DNA of 31,291 nt from JBHIDJ01 sp046760105 (GCA_046760105.1 JBHIDJ010000023.1:1-31291); one strand, 5' to 3'. Positions 1 through 8,192 are shown, numbered from the stretch's first letter. Numbers and translations are program-made. The notes: generated by a model from the letters alone, not told the origin.

Positions 1-612
1 CAGGGGATGAACGCCGCCGACCCGCGTAACGACGACTACTACCGGCTGCTCAAAAAATACGACATCACACTGCTGACCCACGTGGGGGAGGAACAAGCCG
101 TGGCCACCGCGGAAGACCAGGCCTTTGGTAATCCCCTGTTGTTTCGTCGGCCGCTGGAGATGGGTGTAAAAGTCGTGATGGCTCACTGCGGTAGCTTGGG
201 TAAGAACGAAGATCTGGATAATCGCGGCAAGAAGGTGAAAAGCTTTGATCTCTTTATGCGGATGATGGATGATCGGCGTTACCAGGATTTGCTGTTCGGC
301 GATCTCTCGGCCATAACCCAGTTTAATCGCCTACCCGGGCCCCTCACCGAAATCATCAAACGCAAGGACCTGCACCACAGACTGCTGGATGGCAGCGACT
401 ACCCCCTACCTGCCATCAATATCGTTGTTCAAACGCGCGCCTTGGTCAGACACGGGCTGATCACGCGTGAAGAGCGCAAGCATCTGAACGAGATTTACCA
501 CTACAATCCGCTGCTATTTGACTACGTGATAAAACGAACTGTCCGCGCACCCGGCACGGAAGAACGTCTACCCGCGACGCTCTTTCAAGCGCACCCGGCA
601 CTCGATGGCTAG
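1..612 (+). CDS. Amidohydrolase-family metal-dependent hydrolase (3' part, cut by window edge)
   Basis: The reading frame is open at base 1 (the first in-window ATG is at 7), so the true start lies outside the window and about 200 C-terminal residues are seen. The fragment carries landmarks of the second half of an amidohydrolase_2-type TIM barrel: a His in THVGEE, a His in VMAHCGS, and an Asp in LLDGSDYP near the C-terminus that would be the usual barrel-strand-8 metal/catalytic acid. The N-terminal metal-binding HxH would lie upstream. The family hydrolyses or decarboxylates small molecules at a mono- or dinuclear metal centre in the cytoplasm. The substrate cannot be inferred. A hairpin followed by a short T run lies just downstream, which fits the end of a transcription unit. 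Confidence 0.75.
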   Translation, partial: QGMNAADPRNDDYYRLLKKYDITLLTHVGEEQAVATAEDQAFGNPLLFRRPLEMGVKVVMAHCGSLGKNEDLDNRGKKVKSFDLFMRMMDDRRYQDLLFGDLSAITQFNRLPGPLTEIIKRKDLHHRLLDGSDYPLPAINIVVQTRALVRHGLITREERKHLNEIYHYNPLLFDYVIKRTVRAPGTEERLPATLFQAHPALDG

Positions 613-620
613 TGACTGGA

Positions 621-661
621 GTGAGAGGCGGGACGGGCCAAACCGGGCTTCTCTCGCTTTT
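621..661 (+). terminator. Possible Rho-independent terminator
   Basis: GTGAGAG (621-627) can pair with CTCTCGC (651-657), seven pairs including one G-T wobble, and TTTT follows. It sits 9 bp after the stop of the amidohydrolase gene. The loop is long (23 nt) and the T run short, so the call is tentative. Confidence 0.4.
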
Positions 662-736
662 GCTGCAAATATGATGATGACGAGCTTCGTGCCTCTAGAG
701 AACGAATTACGTGCAAGATCATGTTAGGATTTTTCG

Positions 737-2884
737 ATGAAACAGTATAGCAAAGCGAGTCGTTCTAAACCGAGACACATGAGCTGCTCACGCCCGTTGC
801 TGTTGGTTCTGCTGCTGTTGCCGTTCTTCCTTGCCACATCGGCGTGCGTTTCGAATCGCATGTATCGACCGGACAACATCCAGCAGGAATCCGACTACAC
901 CCTTGCCTTCATCGAGCTGGACGACCAGGGCGAGCTCTGGTCAGCGGCGCAGATATCGCGGACGGTCGATCTCATCGAGCGCGCCAATCAAAACAAGGAC
1001 GCAAGCATTGTTATTGTGTTCATCCACGGGTGGAACAACAATGCCTCACCGAAGCAGGAGCAAAAGGAGAAAAAGAGTCTCGCCGGCTTCAAGCAGTTTC
1101 TGGCGAAGGCTGTAGAAGACGCAAGGTCTATGCGTCCCGGGTATTCACCTAGCGTGGTCGGGGTATTTGTCGCCTGGCGAGGCCAGACGGTTCACGCACC
1201 TTTGGACACTTTGACCTTTTATAACCGCCGCCGGGCTGCGAGTCGAATTTCCACTAAACCCAGCATGGCAGAGGCCCTGACGCGAATCATCGCGGCGACC
1301 AAAAAGAAGCCAACATCGAAGACCCTACTGATCGGGCACTCGTTCGGCGGACTGATCATGGAAAGCGCCTTGTCGCAGGTCTTCGTGCGGGACATCGTGC
1401 TTCAACGCGCAGGACGGTTTGATCTGCCCGTCGATCTCGTGGTGCTGATCAATCCTGCGTCACCCGCAATCAATGCGAAACAGCTCGTGGACGTACTCGC
1501 GCGTCGACGCGCCCGGGTCTACCGGGTCGACGCCGCCGGCAAACGCTACGAGCGCCCGCTGCTGGTGTCGGTGACCTCCCGGGCCGACTGGGCTACGCGC
1601 TTTGCGTATCCAATCGGGAGCTCACTCGGGGCGCTTTTTACGCGATTCCGCAAGTATGACACAAGTCAGTGCAGCCCTATCGCGAGCCAGCGCGGCTTCT
1701 ACGTGTACACACCGGGCCATCGAAGCGTGCTGCACAGCCACACCGTCACGGCAGAACGGCTGCCCGAGGGGGCGCAGCCGATCCAAGGAGTGCGTGCGGA
1801 GGAAGACCCGCTGCCCGGGCAGCCCGCCTTCTCCTTCGACGGACCCAAGCACCGCTTTACCATAAGAAAGAAACCACGCGCGTTGAACGATACGCCCTAC
1901 TGGATCATGAGCGTCCCGGGAAGTCTGATCGCGAGTCACTCCGACATCTTCAGAGTCACCACAAATCGCCTGATCCGGGCCCTGGCGATTCATACCGGGA
2001 CACTGGTACCCGATTCGACCACGGTGCTCGTCCACGAGACGGGCATGCGCCCGATGGGCGTCGTCGCGCTACCCCTTGGAGAAGTGATATTCGCCGACTT
2101 ATCGCGCCGGGTCTACGCCGTTCCCGCGAGCTCATCGAAACCGATCTTTATCGGCTGCCTCCCTGAGACCGTCGACCCGGGTGCGGTTATCGGTGCTTTC
2201 CACGATGAAGATTCGTTCTTCGTCATCTCTAACATAGTGAGCGAAAAACGCGCCGGCGAGGTGGAGTACCACACGGAAAAGGTTCGGCTCTTGCTCGGGA
2301 AAGGTGGATTCGGCAAAGCGAAGGCGCATCGCATTCCCGGGTCTAGGCGTTTTATCGCCGCCACGGGCGATCCGGCTGGCAACAAACTCTACCTCGCCAC
2401 GAGCGACGAGATTTACGTCGCGGATCTCGTTGGTGGACGGTCGCAACTGCAGCCGCTCGTCCGCATCGAAGGGGTGACAGGGCCGATCCAGCTGGAATAC
2501 GGCGCGGCCGAGGAACGGCTGCTCATGATAGACACCCTGGGTGGGCGGCTTTATTTCGTGGACCTGCGTGCCGACCCGCCGCAAATGCGGTTGGCAGCGA
2601 AGGGGTTAGGCACGCCAACCGACGTCGACGTCGATCCGATCACGGGCGAGGTGTACGTTGCCGATGCGAAGGGCCATCAAATCTGGCGGCTCGAGTGCAG
2701 CGACAGCGGGTGTGACAAGGCGCAGGTGTTCGCGCAATCCGACACCTTTGTTGCTCCGCGGGTTGACGTGGGTCCAGATCGAACCGTCTGGGTGGCCGAC
2801 CCTAAAGGCCATAAAATCGTTGCGCTTGACCCAGATGGTACTATTCGTCGGACGATTACCTCGCTCGCCGCAGAACAGGAATAG
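737..2884 (+). CDS. Exported lipoprotein: alpha/beta hydrolase fused to an NHL-like beta-propeller
   Basis: 715 residues. The N-terminus is a lipoprotein signal: basic residues, a Leu-rich core at about 20-32, then ATSAC with the lipidated Cys at 37. An AGGA seven bases upstream supports the ATG at 737. Residues about 80-300 form an alpha/beta hydrolase: FIHGWNNN is the oxyanion-hole strand and GHSFGG the nucleophile elbow, with the candidate nucleophile Ser202. From about 430 onward the protein is beta-rich. Its last 150 residues contain repeated blades of the type DPITGEVYVAD and VWVADPKGHKIVALD, as in NHL/SMP-30-like propellers. The likely location is the periplasmic face of a membrane. 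The substrate is unknown; an esterase or acyl-transfer role is only a guess. The two-domain arrangement could also mean a scaffold with a vestigial hydrolase, but the Ser motif is intact. No operon partner: it stands alone and is convergent with the next genes. Confidence 0.8.
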   Translation: MKQYSKASRSKPRHMSCSRPLLLVLLLLPFFLATSACVSNRMYRPDNIQQESDYTLAFIELDDQGELWSAAQISRTVDLIERANQNKDASIVIVFIHGWNNNASPKQEQKEKKSLAGFKQFLAKAVEDARSMRPGYSPSVVGVFVAWRGQTVHAPLDTLTFYNRRRAASRISTKPSMAEALTRIIAATKKKPTSKTLLIGHSFGGLIMESALSQVFVRDIVLQRAGRFDLPVDLVVLINPASPAINAKQLVDVLARRRARVYRVDAAGKRYERPLLVSVTSRADWATRFAYPIGSSLGALFTRFRKYDTSQCSPIASQRGFYVYTPGHRSVLHSHTVTAERLPEGAQPIQGVRAEEDPLPGQPAFSFDGPKHRFTIRKKPRALNDTPYWIMSVPGSLIASHSDIFRVTTNRLIRALAIHTGTLVPDSTTVLVHETGMRPMGVVALPLGEVIFADLSRRVYAVPASSSKPIFIGCLPETVDPGAVIGAFHDEDSFFVISNIVSEKRAGEVEYHTEKVRLLLGKGGFGKAKAHRIPGSRRFIAATGDPAGNKLYLATSDEIYVADLVGGRSQLQPLVRIEGVTGPIQLEYGAAEERLLMIDTLGGRLYFVDLRADPPQMRLAAKGLGTPTDVDVDPITGEVYVADAKGHQIWRLECSDSGCDKAQVFAQSDTFVAPRVDVGPDRTVWVADPKGHKIVALDPDGTIRRTITSLAAEQE

Positions 2885-2893
2885 CGGCGTAGG

Positions 2894-3031
2894 TTAGCGG
2901 CGTTTCCGACTTCGTTTTTTCGGAGTTCGCGCCCTTTCCGGCTCCTTCTTCAGGTACAGCCACAAGAGCACACCGATGAAGGCAAAGGCGCTGAGGTTGA
3001 GAAGGGTATCGATGAGATTGTCCCAGAACAT
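2894..3031 (-). CDS. 45-residue single-span membrane protein coupled to the BCCT transporter
   Basis: A short ORF begins with an ATG whose A is shared with the stop codon of the BCCT gene (TGATG overlap at 3029-3033) and ends at TAA 2894-2896. The product has an acidic/polar N-terminus (MFWDNLIDT), one hydrophobic stretch of about 18-20 residues (LLNLSAFAFIGVLLWLYL) and a strongly basic tail rich in Arg/Lys (ending SRKRR). That predicts a single helix with the tail in the cytoplasm by the positive-inside rule. The one-base overlap implies translational coupling with the transporter, so a small accessory or stabilising subunit is plausible. I recognise no family. Confidence that it is real rests on the overlap, the clean membrane-protein composition and the otherwise empty 150-bp space. 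Confidence 0.65.
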   Translation of the reverse strand: MFWDNLIDTLLNLSAFAFIGVLLWLYLKKEPERARTPKKRSRKRR

Positions 3032-4515
3032 CAGCGGACCTCCAGCCTAAGGGCTTTCAGCAGACAGACCATCAGCAGCAGCACGATGTAGACAAACGGC
3101 AGGGCGCCGAGGGCGATGATCGCCTTCACCGCGTCGATGCTGTTCGAGAGGATCATCACGAGGCCGAGTGCACCGAGGATGATGCCCCAGATGAGCTTTA
3201 CCTTCACGCTCGGATTGAGATCCCCGCCGGTTGAAAACATGGCCAGCACGAAGGCGGCGCTGACCACACTGGTGACGATGAAGAGGAAGGCGGCTATGAC
3301 GGTGGCGACCGTGGTCAGAAGAGAAAGCGGGAGAGTGTCGAGCAAAAAGAAGGTCGTGTTGTTCACGTTGGTCTGAACGACCTCGACGATCGGCGCGTCT
3401 GTCCGCAAAGCTTCGAAGAAGCCCATGCCGCCGAAGATGCCGAACCAGAAAATGGAGAACGTCGTCGGCACCAGCACAACCCCAAGAATGAACTCGCGGA
3501 TGGTGCGACCCTTGGAGATGCGCGCGATAAAGACGCCGACAAAAGGTGCCCAGGCGAGCCACCACACCATGTAGGTGAGTGTCCAGGATCCAAACCAGTT
3601 GCCGACCCGCTCGTCGAAGAAAGTAAAAGTCTTAAAGCCGTGGGGTAACACGCCAGCAACGTATTCACCAATGGCCTCCACAATGCCGCCCATCAGATAG
3701 TGCGTTGGTCCAGCCAGGAGCACGAACACCATGAGCAGTCCTGCGGTCGCCATCGCCGTCTCCGAAAGGCGCGCCATGCCCCGACTGAGATCCACCATCA
3801 ACGGAAGAATGTAGCAGACGCAGAGCACCACAAAGATCACCATCGCCAGCCACAGGCCTGTGTTCTCGACATCGAACAGCGACTCGATGCCGCTTTGTAC
3901 CTGAAAAACACCCATGGCAACCGAGCCTCCGAGGCCGATGGCGATCGCAAAGATAGCGAGCAGATCGCTCAGCCAACCCACCGCCCGCGTCCAGGCCTTT
4001 GTGCCGAATACCCGCTGAATCGGGGCGCTGATCAAGGTCGGGCAGCCCTGGCGGAATCCAAAGTAGGCGATCACGAGCCCAGTGACTGCGTAGATCGCCC
4101 AAGCATGCAGGCCCCAATGGAAGTTGGTGACGAAGCGCGCCAGCCCCGCCGCTTCCTGCTCATTGGTGTACTCGCGCGCCAACAGGAAATGGGTGATGGG
4201 CTCGGCCGCGCCCCAGTAGAGCAACCCTACCCCCATGCCGGCGGCAAACAGCATGCTGAGCCAGCTGACGGTCGAAAACTCCGGCTCATCGTCGTCCTTG
4301 CCCAGCTTAACCTTGGCGTAAGGCGAGAACACCAGCCAGATGGTGACGATCAACATCACGCTCACCGTCAACATGATGAACCAGCCACGACTTGTAAACA
4401 TGACCTTGACGAGGGATGAAGCAAAGGCGGCGAGACCGGGAGTATCAACGATCCCCCAGACGGCGACGGCGCCGGTCAGGGCCAATGCGATCAGCAGCAG
4501 TGGATTTTTGAACAT
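3031..4515 (-). CDS. BCCT-family betaine/choline/carnitine transporter
   Basis: 494 residues with about twelve hydrophobic segments, a normal length for compact BCCT carriers without the long C-terminal osmosensing tail. The family glycine stretch MGVGLLYWGAAEP is present in the third helix region, as in sodium-coupled members. The signature helix reads WTLTYMVWWLAWAPFVG and is followed by FIARISKGRTIREF, with the Trp/Tyr residues that form the trimethylammonium cage. Known members take up glycine betaine, choline, carnitine or ectoine across the inner membrane by Na+ or H+ symport. The Gly motif suggests sodium coupling here (inference). The short C-terminus (LLKALRLEVR) suggests it is not an osmosensor of the BetP type. 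It is followed by the overlapping 45-residue membrane protein and is divergent from the ABC importer operon. Confidence 0.93.
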   Translation of the reverse strand: MFKNPLLLIALALTGAVAVWGIVDTPGLAAFASSLVKVMFTSRGWFIMLTVSVMLIVTIWLVFSPYAKVKLGKDDDEPEFSTVSWLSMLFAAGMGVGLLYWGAAEPITHFLLAREYTNEQEAAGLARFVTNFHWGLHAWAIYAVTGLVIAYFGFRQGCPTLISAPIQRVFGTKAWTRAVGWLSDLLAIFAIAIGLGGSVAMGVFQVQSGIESLFDVENTGLWLAMVIFVVLCVCYILPLMVDLSRGMARLSETAMATAGLLMVFVLLAGPTHYLMGGIVEAIGEYVAGVLPHGFKTFTFFDERVGNWFGSWTLTYMVWWLAWAPFVGVFIARISKGRTIREFILGVVLVPTTFSIFWFGIFGGMGFFEALRTDAPIVEVVQTNVNNTTFFLLDTLPLSLLTTVATVIAAFLFIVTSVVSAAFVLAMFSTGGDLNPSVKVKLIWGIILGALGLVMILSNSIDAVKAIIALGALPFVYIVLLLMVCLLKALRLEVR

Positions 4516-4820
4516 ATTCTCCCCTTATCGTTTGTGTGGTCGAGTTATCGGCCGTCCGACTCGCTGGGCGCCGCGCTGGGGCGACTTTAGAGACTCACGG
4601 TCGTATATCGAATTATTATCGTCATACGGTGTTTATCCTTGTGGTAAAGGAAAGTCAATACAAAAAAGCTGGCTCTTTGCCTAGCCCCATCGTTTGGCCT
4701 CCCAAAAAACTTCTTGCTCCAGACAGGACAACCGCAAAAGACTGGCAAGACGTGTAGAATGATGAAAAAGGAATTTTCGCTCCCGTCAAGTTTGCCGGCT
4801 TGCCGGCAAGGCTCGCACCG
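4516..4820. promoter_or_regulatory. Divergent intergenic region between BCCT gene and ABC importer
   Basis: 305 bp with no convincing gene. It should hold divergent promoters for the BCCT gene and for the importer operon. A run of AT-rich sequence around 4605-4640 is the most promoter-like part. GATAAT on the minus strand near 4615-4621 is a weak resemblance to half a Fur box, not enough to call a site. A short B12-box-like string at 4721 is discussed under rejected items. The most distinct element is the inverted repeat at 4792-4809. Confidence 0.45.
4792..4809 (+). promoter_or_regulatory. Perfect inverted repeat at the ribosome-binding site of the importer operon
   Basis: TTGCCGGC (4792-4799) and GCCGGCAA (4802-4809) are perfectly complementary with only two bases between them. 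In RNA it would form a GC-rich hairpin with a few inner pairs opened. Its right arm runs into AAGG (4808-4811), the only Shine-Dalgarno-like string before the ATG at 4821 (spacing nine). The hairpin could therefore mask translation of the first importer gene, or be a protein-binding site. Confidence 0.45.
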
Positions 4821-5732
4821 ATGGCCCGAAGACTTCTACATATTTGCAGCATGCTGCTGTCTGTGTTCCTCGTTGGGGCAGCAGGCTGTAGCGACAGCGC
4901 GACGTCACGGAACGCACAGTCGGAGCCCAGCAATGCGCCCCGGATTGTGTCCTTGAGCCCTGCCATCTCGCGGACGTTGGTGGACTTCGGACTGGAAGAC
5001 AGGATCGTCGGGCGATCAGCGTTTTGTCGGTCAATCGATCCGTCAATTCCGGTAGTGGGCGATTTACACACTGTCAACTACGAGCAATTGATCCGTCTTG
5101 CGCCGACACACATCCTGGTCCAGCCACCTAGCACAGGCCTTGATCCAAAGCTGGTGGAGTTAGCAGCGAAGCGCGCTTGGGTTCTCGGACAGTGGCCACG
5201 GTTGAACGGGGTGAATGACATCGAGCGGTTGATTCGCCAGTTACCGACGGTCTTATATTCTGACGGCTCGGATGCACACAAGCGAGCTGCGATGCGCGCC
5301 GCGCGACTTCTTGAAGAGATAGCGGCTGCTCTCAGTCCAGGCAGTGAACCCATGTTCGGCGGAGGTACGCTGCTGCTCGCTGGCCTCGAACCCGTGACGG
5401 TTTTCGGACGTGAGACGTATCTTCACGATATCCTAATGCGATTTGGTGGCAAGAATGCTACTGACACGACCGGTTGGGCGCAGCTGTCTTTAGAGGACGT
5501 GGTGCGAATTAGTCCGGAAGCGCTGGTACTCGTTTTGGCCGATGACCCGGATAAAGCGCCTAAACCAACCGATGCACTCGGTTCATTTGACACACTCGAT
5601 ATTCCCGCTGTCCGCCATGGACGCCTGGCCGTGCTTGCGCATCCCGACTCGATGCTGCCTTCAAGTGGTGTGATTGGGGTCGCGCATGCCATGCGCGCAG
5701 TACTTCGCCAACTGACTCAGGTCTCCGAGTGA
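4821..5732 (+). CDS. ABC importer substrate-binding lipoprotein, BtuF/FecB-like
   Basis: 303 residues from the ATG at 4821; an in-frame TTG at 4800 would add seven residues but lies inside a hairpin and lacks a good ribosome site. A lipoprotein signal (MARRLLHI, hydrophobic core, GAAGC with Cys23) is followed by the two-lobed periplasmic binding fold of class III: RIVSLSPAISRTLVDFGLEDRI and the region YEQLIRLAPTHILVQ are typical of BtuF, HutB and siderophore-binding proteins. It would sit outside the inner membrane and deliver ligand to the permease encoded next. The stop overlaps the next start (GTGA), so the three genes form one operon. The substrate is uncertain: cobalamin, heme or a ferric siderophore are all possible, and no TonB-dependent receptor or cobalamin gene is nearby to decide. 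Confidence 0.85.
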   Translation: MARRLLHICSMLLSVFLVGAAGCSDSATSRNAQSEPSNAPRIVSLSPAISRTLVDFGLEDRIVGRSAFCRSIDPSIPVVGDLHTVNYEQLIRLAPTHILVQPPSTGLDPKLVELAAKRAWVLGQWPRLNGVNDIERLIRQLPTVLYSDGSDAHKRAAMRAARLLEEIAAALSPGSEPMFGGGTLLLAGLEPVTVFGRETYLHDILMRFGGKNATDTTGWAQLSLEDVVRISPEALVLVLADDPDKAPKPTDALGSFDTLDIPAVRHGRLAVLAHPDSMLPSSGVIGVAHAMRAVLRQLTQVSE

Positions 5733-6724
5733 AGGTGCTCTCAACACGACAATTGTCAGGCCTTGCTATTCTGTTCCTGCTAGTCATTGCAGCGTGCCTC
5801 ATGCGCATGCTGATCGATCGCGATCCCTCAGGCGCCCTCGGACTCGCCTGGCCCGACCCGTCTTACGCACAATTCCGATGGACCCCGATGCTAAACGGTA
5901 TCATCGCCGGTATTGCGTTGGCGATATCGGGTATGTTGCTACAAGCTTTATTGCGTAACCCGCTGGCATCACCGTTCATCCTGGGGATCTCCAGCGGCGC
6001 AGGGCTAGGTGTAATGATTGCGTTGTACATCGCTTATGCTGCCGGAAGTGCCGCGCCGCAAGTGGCAGGCAGCACGCTGCCCGCGACAGCGGGTGCGCTT
6101 GGGACACTTGGCGTAGTGTATGCGCTTGGCCAGCGCAAGGGCTGGATCGATCCGGTTTCGCTGATCCTTATCGGTGTGGTTGTGGCGACCATCTGCAGCG
6201 CCGGTATTATGTTTTTTCAGCATCTCGTACCAACCGGCCTGCGAGGTGAATTCACGACCTGGCTGATGGGCCACATTCCTGAGAGTACATCGACGCTTGC
6301 ACTGGTCTTGACGGGTTCGATCGCATCTATCGGACTTGTGGTGGCTATCGCAATGGGGCGCTCCCTGGACGTAGCTACGCTCGGCGATGACGAAGCGCGC
6401 AGCGTGGGGCTCGCCATCGGCCCGCGACGATTGGCGATGTTTGTACTCGCGGGCGTTCTTGCCGCGGTTGCGGTAGCTGTCGTCGGGCCGATCGGATTTG
6501 TCGGTCTGATCTCACCGCATGTGGCGAGGCTTCTGCTTGGTCCGCGTCATACCGTGCTTGCACTGGGTGCGGCGTTGTGCGGTGCCATGGTCCTCGTCGG
6601 CTCGGACGTGGCGCGCCAGGCACTCGATCTTGGCGGCGGCCGGATGCCACCGGGCATCTTCACGGCGATTATGGGGGGACCGATGTTTATCTGGTTACTG
6701 CTCACGGGACGCGGACGGCTATGA
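5729..6724 (+). CDS. FecCD/BtuC-family ABC permease
   Basis: 331 residues starting at GTG 5729, which overlaps the previous stop; AGG seven bases upstream serves as ribosome site. About nine to ten membrane helices are visible. Conserved family strings include ISGMLLQALLRNPLASP and FILGISSGAGLG near 70-95, and the coupling region VGLAIGPRR followed by GPIGFVGLISPHVARLLLG near 225-270, which contacts the ATPase. The family forms a homodimeric pore with two ATPase subunits for uptake of vitamin B12, heme or iron chelates. The end overlaps the ATPase start by four bases (ATGA). Confidence 0.93.
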   Translation: MKVLSTRQLSGLAILFLLVIAACLMRMLIDRDPSGALGLAWPDPSYAQFRWTPMLNGIIAGIALAISGMLLQALLRNPLASPFILGISSGAGLGVMIALYIAYAAGSAAPQVAGSTLPATAGALGTLGVVYALGQRKGWIDPVSLILIGVVVATICSAGIMFFQHLVPTGLRGEFTTWLMGHIPESTSTLALVLTGSIASIGLVVAIAMGRSLDVATLGDDEARSVGLAIGPRRLAMFVLAGVLAAVAVAVVGPIGFVGLISPHVARLLLGPRHTVLALGAALCGAMVLVGSDVARQALDLGGGRMPPGIFTAIMGGPMFIWLLLTGRGRL

Positions 6725-7506
6725 GCATTACCATCAAGAATCTCACATTCTCTTACGGTCGCCACGAGGCGCTAAAAGACATTTCGATGCAGGCCAGACC
6801 GGGACGCATCACCGCCTTACTCGGACCAAACGCGGCCGGCAAATCCACATTGCTGCGATGCGTTATTGGCACCCTGAAACCCACAGCGGGTAGCGCCCTG
6901 ATCGATGGCATGCCTTCGCATCGGCTACGTGCTCGCCAGTTGGCAGCTCGACTAGCCTATGTCCCACAACGCTCAATCGTCTCGGCCGCTTTTTCGGTTC
7001 GCGAAGTGATCGAGCTGGGACGCTACGCGCTCACGCCAGACCCGCAGAAGGTCGATGACGCCATCGCGCGCCTGGACCTCCAAGACATTGCTAACCGGCC
7101 CTACCCCGAACTTTCTGTCGGACAGCAGCAGCGTGTCGTTCTGGCCCGGGCCTTCGCCCAGCTTTCTGCCAGCGGTCACTTGATTCTCGATGAGCCGATG
7201 GCGGCGATGGATCTCCGCCATGTCCGGGATGCAATGAGCTTACTGCGCGAGCTGGCCAACAACGACGTGACGGTTTTGATCGCCATGCATGATGTCGGGC
7301 TCGCGGTCTCGGTGGCTAACGACGTCTGGCTGCTGGATCGGGGGCGCATGGTTACCCACGGCGAGATCGGCGAAGTTCTCACGACCGATCTTCTTGCGAC
7401 CGTCTTTGGGGTGCCGTTCAACTGGACCGACGGTGCGCCCGGTGGGCCGTACTTGGTTGCCGATGCCCGCCCCCAGCAAAACCAGGCTACAGCTCGCGCA
7501 CCATGA
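6721..7506 (+). CDS. ABC transporter ATP-binding protein, FecE/BtuD/HmuV type
   Basis: 261 residues from ATG 6721, which overlaps the permease stop; an upstream in-frame extension would lie inside the permease gene and is rejected. Walker A is GPNAAGKST (35-43), Q-loop Gln at 83 (YVPQRS), signature LSVGQQQR (131-138), Walker B HLILDEP with Glu158, and the switch His190 (IAMHD). The signature has Val in place of the usual first Gly (LSGGQ), a conservative variant compatible with activity. The short C-terminal extension past the H-loop is normal for iron/B12 importers. It energises the permease in the cytoplasm. The gene ends 40 bp before the convergent receiver gene. Confidence 0.93.
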   Translation: MSITIKNLTFSYGRHEALKDISMQARPGRITALLGPNAAGKSTLLRCVIGTLKPTAGSALIDGMPSHRLRARQLAARLAYVPQRSIVSAAFSVREVIELGRYALTPDPQKVDDAIARLDLQDIANRPYPELSVGQQQRVVLARAFAQLSASGHLILDEPMAAMDLRHVRDAMSLLRELANNDVTVLIAMHDVGLAVSVANDVWLLDRGRMVTHGEIGEVLTTDLLATVFGVPFNWTDGAPGGPYLVADARPQQNQATARAP

Positions 7507-7546
7507 CAACGTTTACGTACGGGGGTAGGGGAATCTACGAACAGTG

Positions 7547-7936
7547 CTAGGGAGTTGACCCGATTAATCGGCGCACGCACCGCTGCAGTCTGCTAGTAGC
7601 GAAGGGTTTCTCAATGAACTCCAACGCTCCCGCCCGGATGACACTGACGGCCAGCGGCATGTTATGCCCTTCACCCAGTACGATTACCGGGAGCTCAATC
7701 CCGCGTCGCTTGAGATGATCCAGTAATTCAAGGACGCTCATTCCCGGCAGGTCGACCTCGGTAACCAGGCAGCCCCGACTGAGGGGGATGCACTGCGCTA
7801 AAAACGATTCCGCACTAACGAATGTCTTGACCTCCGTCGATGTCGAGGCAAGAAACGAGTGCAACCTGTTGCACTCTGAGGTATCCGGCTCAATCACGTA
7901 AATCGTGTGCCGGGCGCTATCCTCTATTCCTTTCAT
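7547..7936 (-). CDS. Receiver-only protein with a degenerate phosphorylation site (FixJ-receiver-like)
   Basis: 129 residues from ATG 7936; the frame is open to a GTG at 8005, but those extra 23 residues are not receiver-like, and neither start has a good ribosome site. Overall fold residues match the receiver of the neighbouring FixJ-like protein without gaps over the second half (SRGCLV, LPVIVL, AGALEFIEKPF). Key residues are changed: the phosphoacceptor Asp is Glu (CLVTEVDLPGMS), the acidic pair DD is Glu-Pro (VIEPD), and the conserved Thr is Gly (LGEGHN). Only the Lys in EKPF remains. There is no output domain. It is therefore unlikely to be phosphorylated and may lock a phosphomimic state or titrate the kinase. 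It lies downstream of the two-component genes and has its own operator-like site at 8092-8110, so feedback control is a reasonable inference. Confidence 0.8.
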   Translation of the reverse strand: MKGIEDSARHTIYVIEPDTSECNRLHSFLASTSTEVKTFVSAESFLAQCIPLSRGCLVTEVDLPGMSVLELLDHLKRRGIELPVIVLGEGHNMPLAVSVIRAGALEFIEKPFATSRLQRCVRRLIGSTP

Positions 7937-8091
7937 GAGAGACGTCGTTGCGGAAATGTCAAGCACAAATACGCGCTGCCGACCCGTCTGGGAACGGTGA
8001 CGCACTCGCCAACGGCTGGGCCTTTACGCCAGCTTCTTTTCTAAACTGAGAAAGTATGGACAAAAAGATTGCCGAAAGATATTAGAGGTAT

Positions 8092-8110
8092 TACGTAGGG
8101 TACGTACGTA
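8092..8110 (-). promoter_or_regulatory. FixJ-type operator candidate upstream of the degenerate receiver gene
   Basis: On the minus strand the sequence reads TACGTACGTA, CCC, TACGTA. The same arrangement (TACGTACGTA, three bases, TACGTA) occurs on the plus strand at 14967-14985. Position is about 155 bp upstream of the ATG at 7936. The half-sites resemble the GTAMGTAG class of FixJ sites described in Sinorhizobium, as I recall it. The surrounding 8006-8192 interval has no gene. Confidence 0.6.
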
Positions 8111-8192
8111 CCTTGCGGCAAAACTGCCGATCCAGCGCTATCGTCGTTGGCCCAGCAGCAAAACGCAGGAAGGACAGTGGTCGATGGGCAAG

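Noticed and set aside
3700..4419. Long plus-strand ORF (239 codons) opposite the BCCT gene
   Set aside because: His/Gln/Arg-rich composition typical of an antisense shadow of a membrane-protein gene; no recognisable domain.
4721..4736. B12-box-like string AGACAGGACAACCGC upstream of the BtuF-like gene, suggesting a cobalamin riboswitch
   Set aside because: About 11 of 16 positions fit the box, but the rest of the conserved core (GGGAA, GCCACTG and the P1 pairing) could not be found, so the match may be chance. A covariance-model search would decide.
7514..7519. Single TACGTA between the ABC ATPase and the receiver gene
   Set aside because: Only one half-site, without the clustered architecture, and at the 3' ends of convergent genes. 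A similar lone copy at 23080-23085 is also taken as chance.
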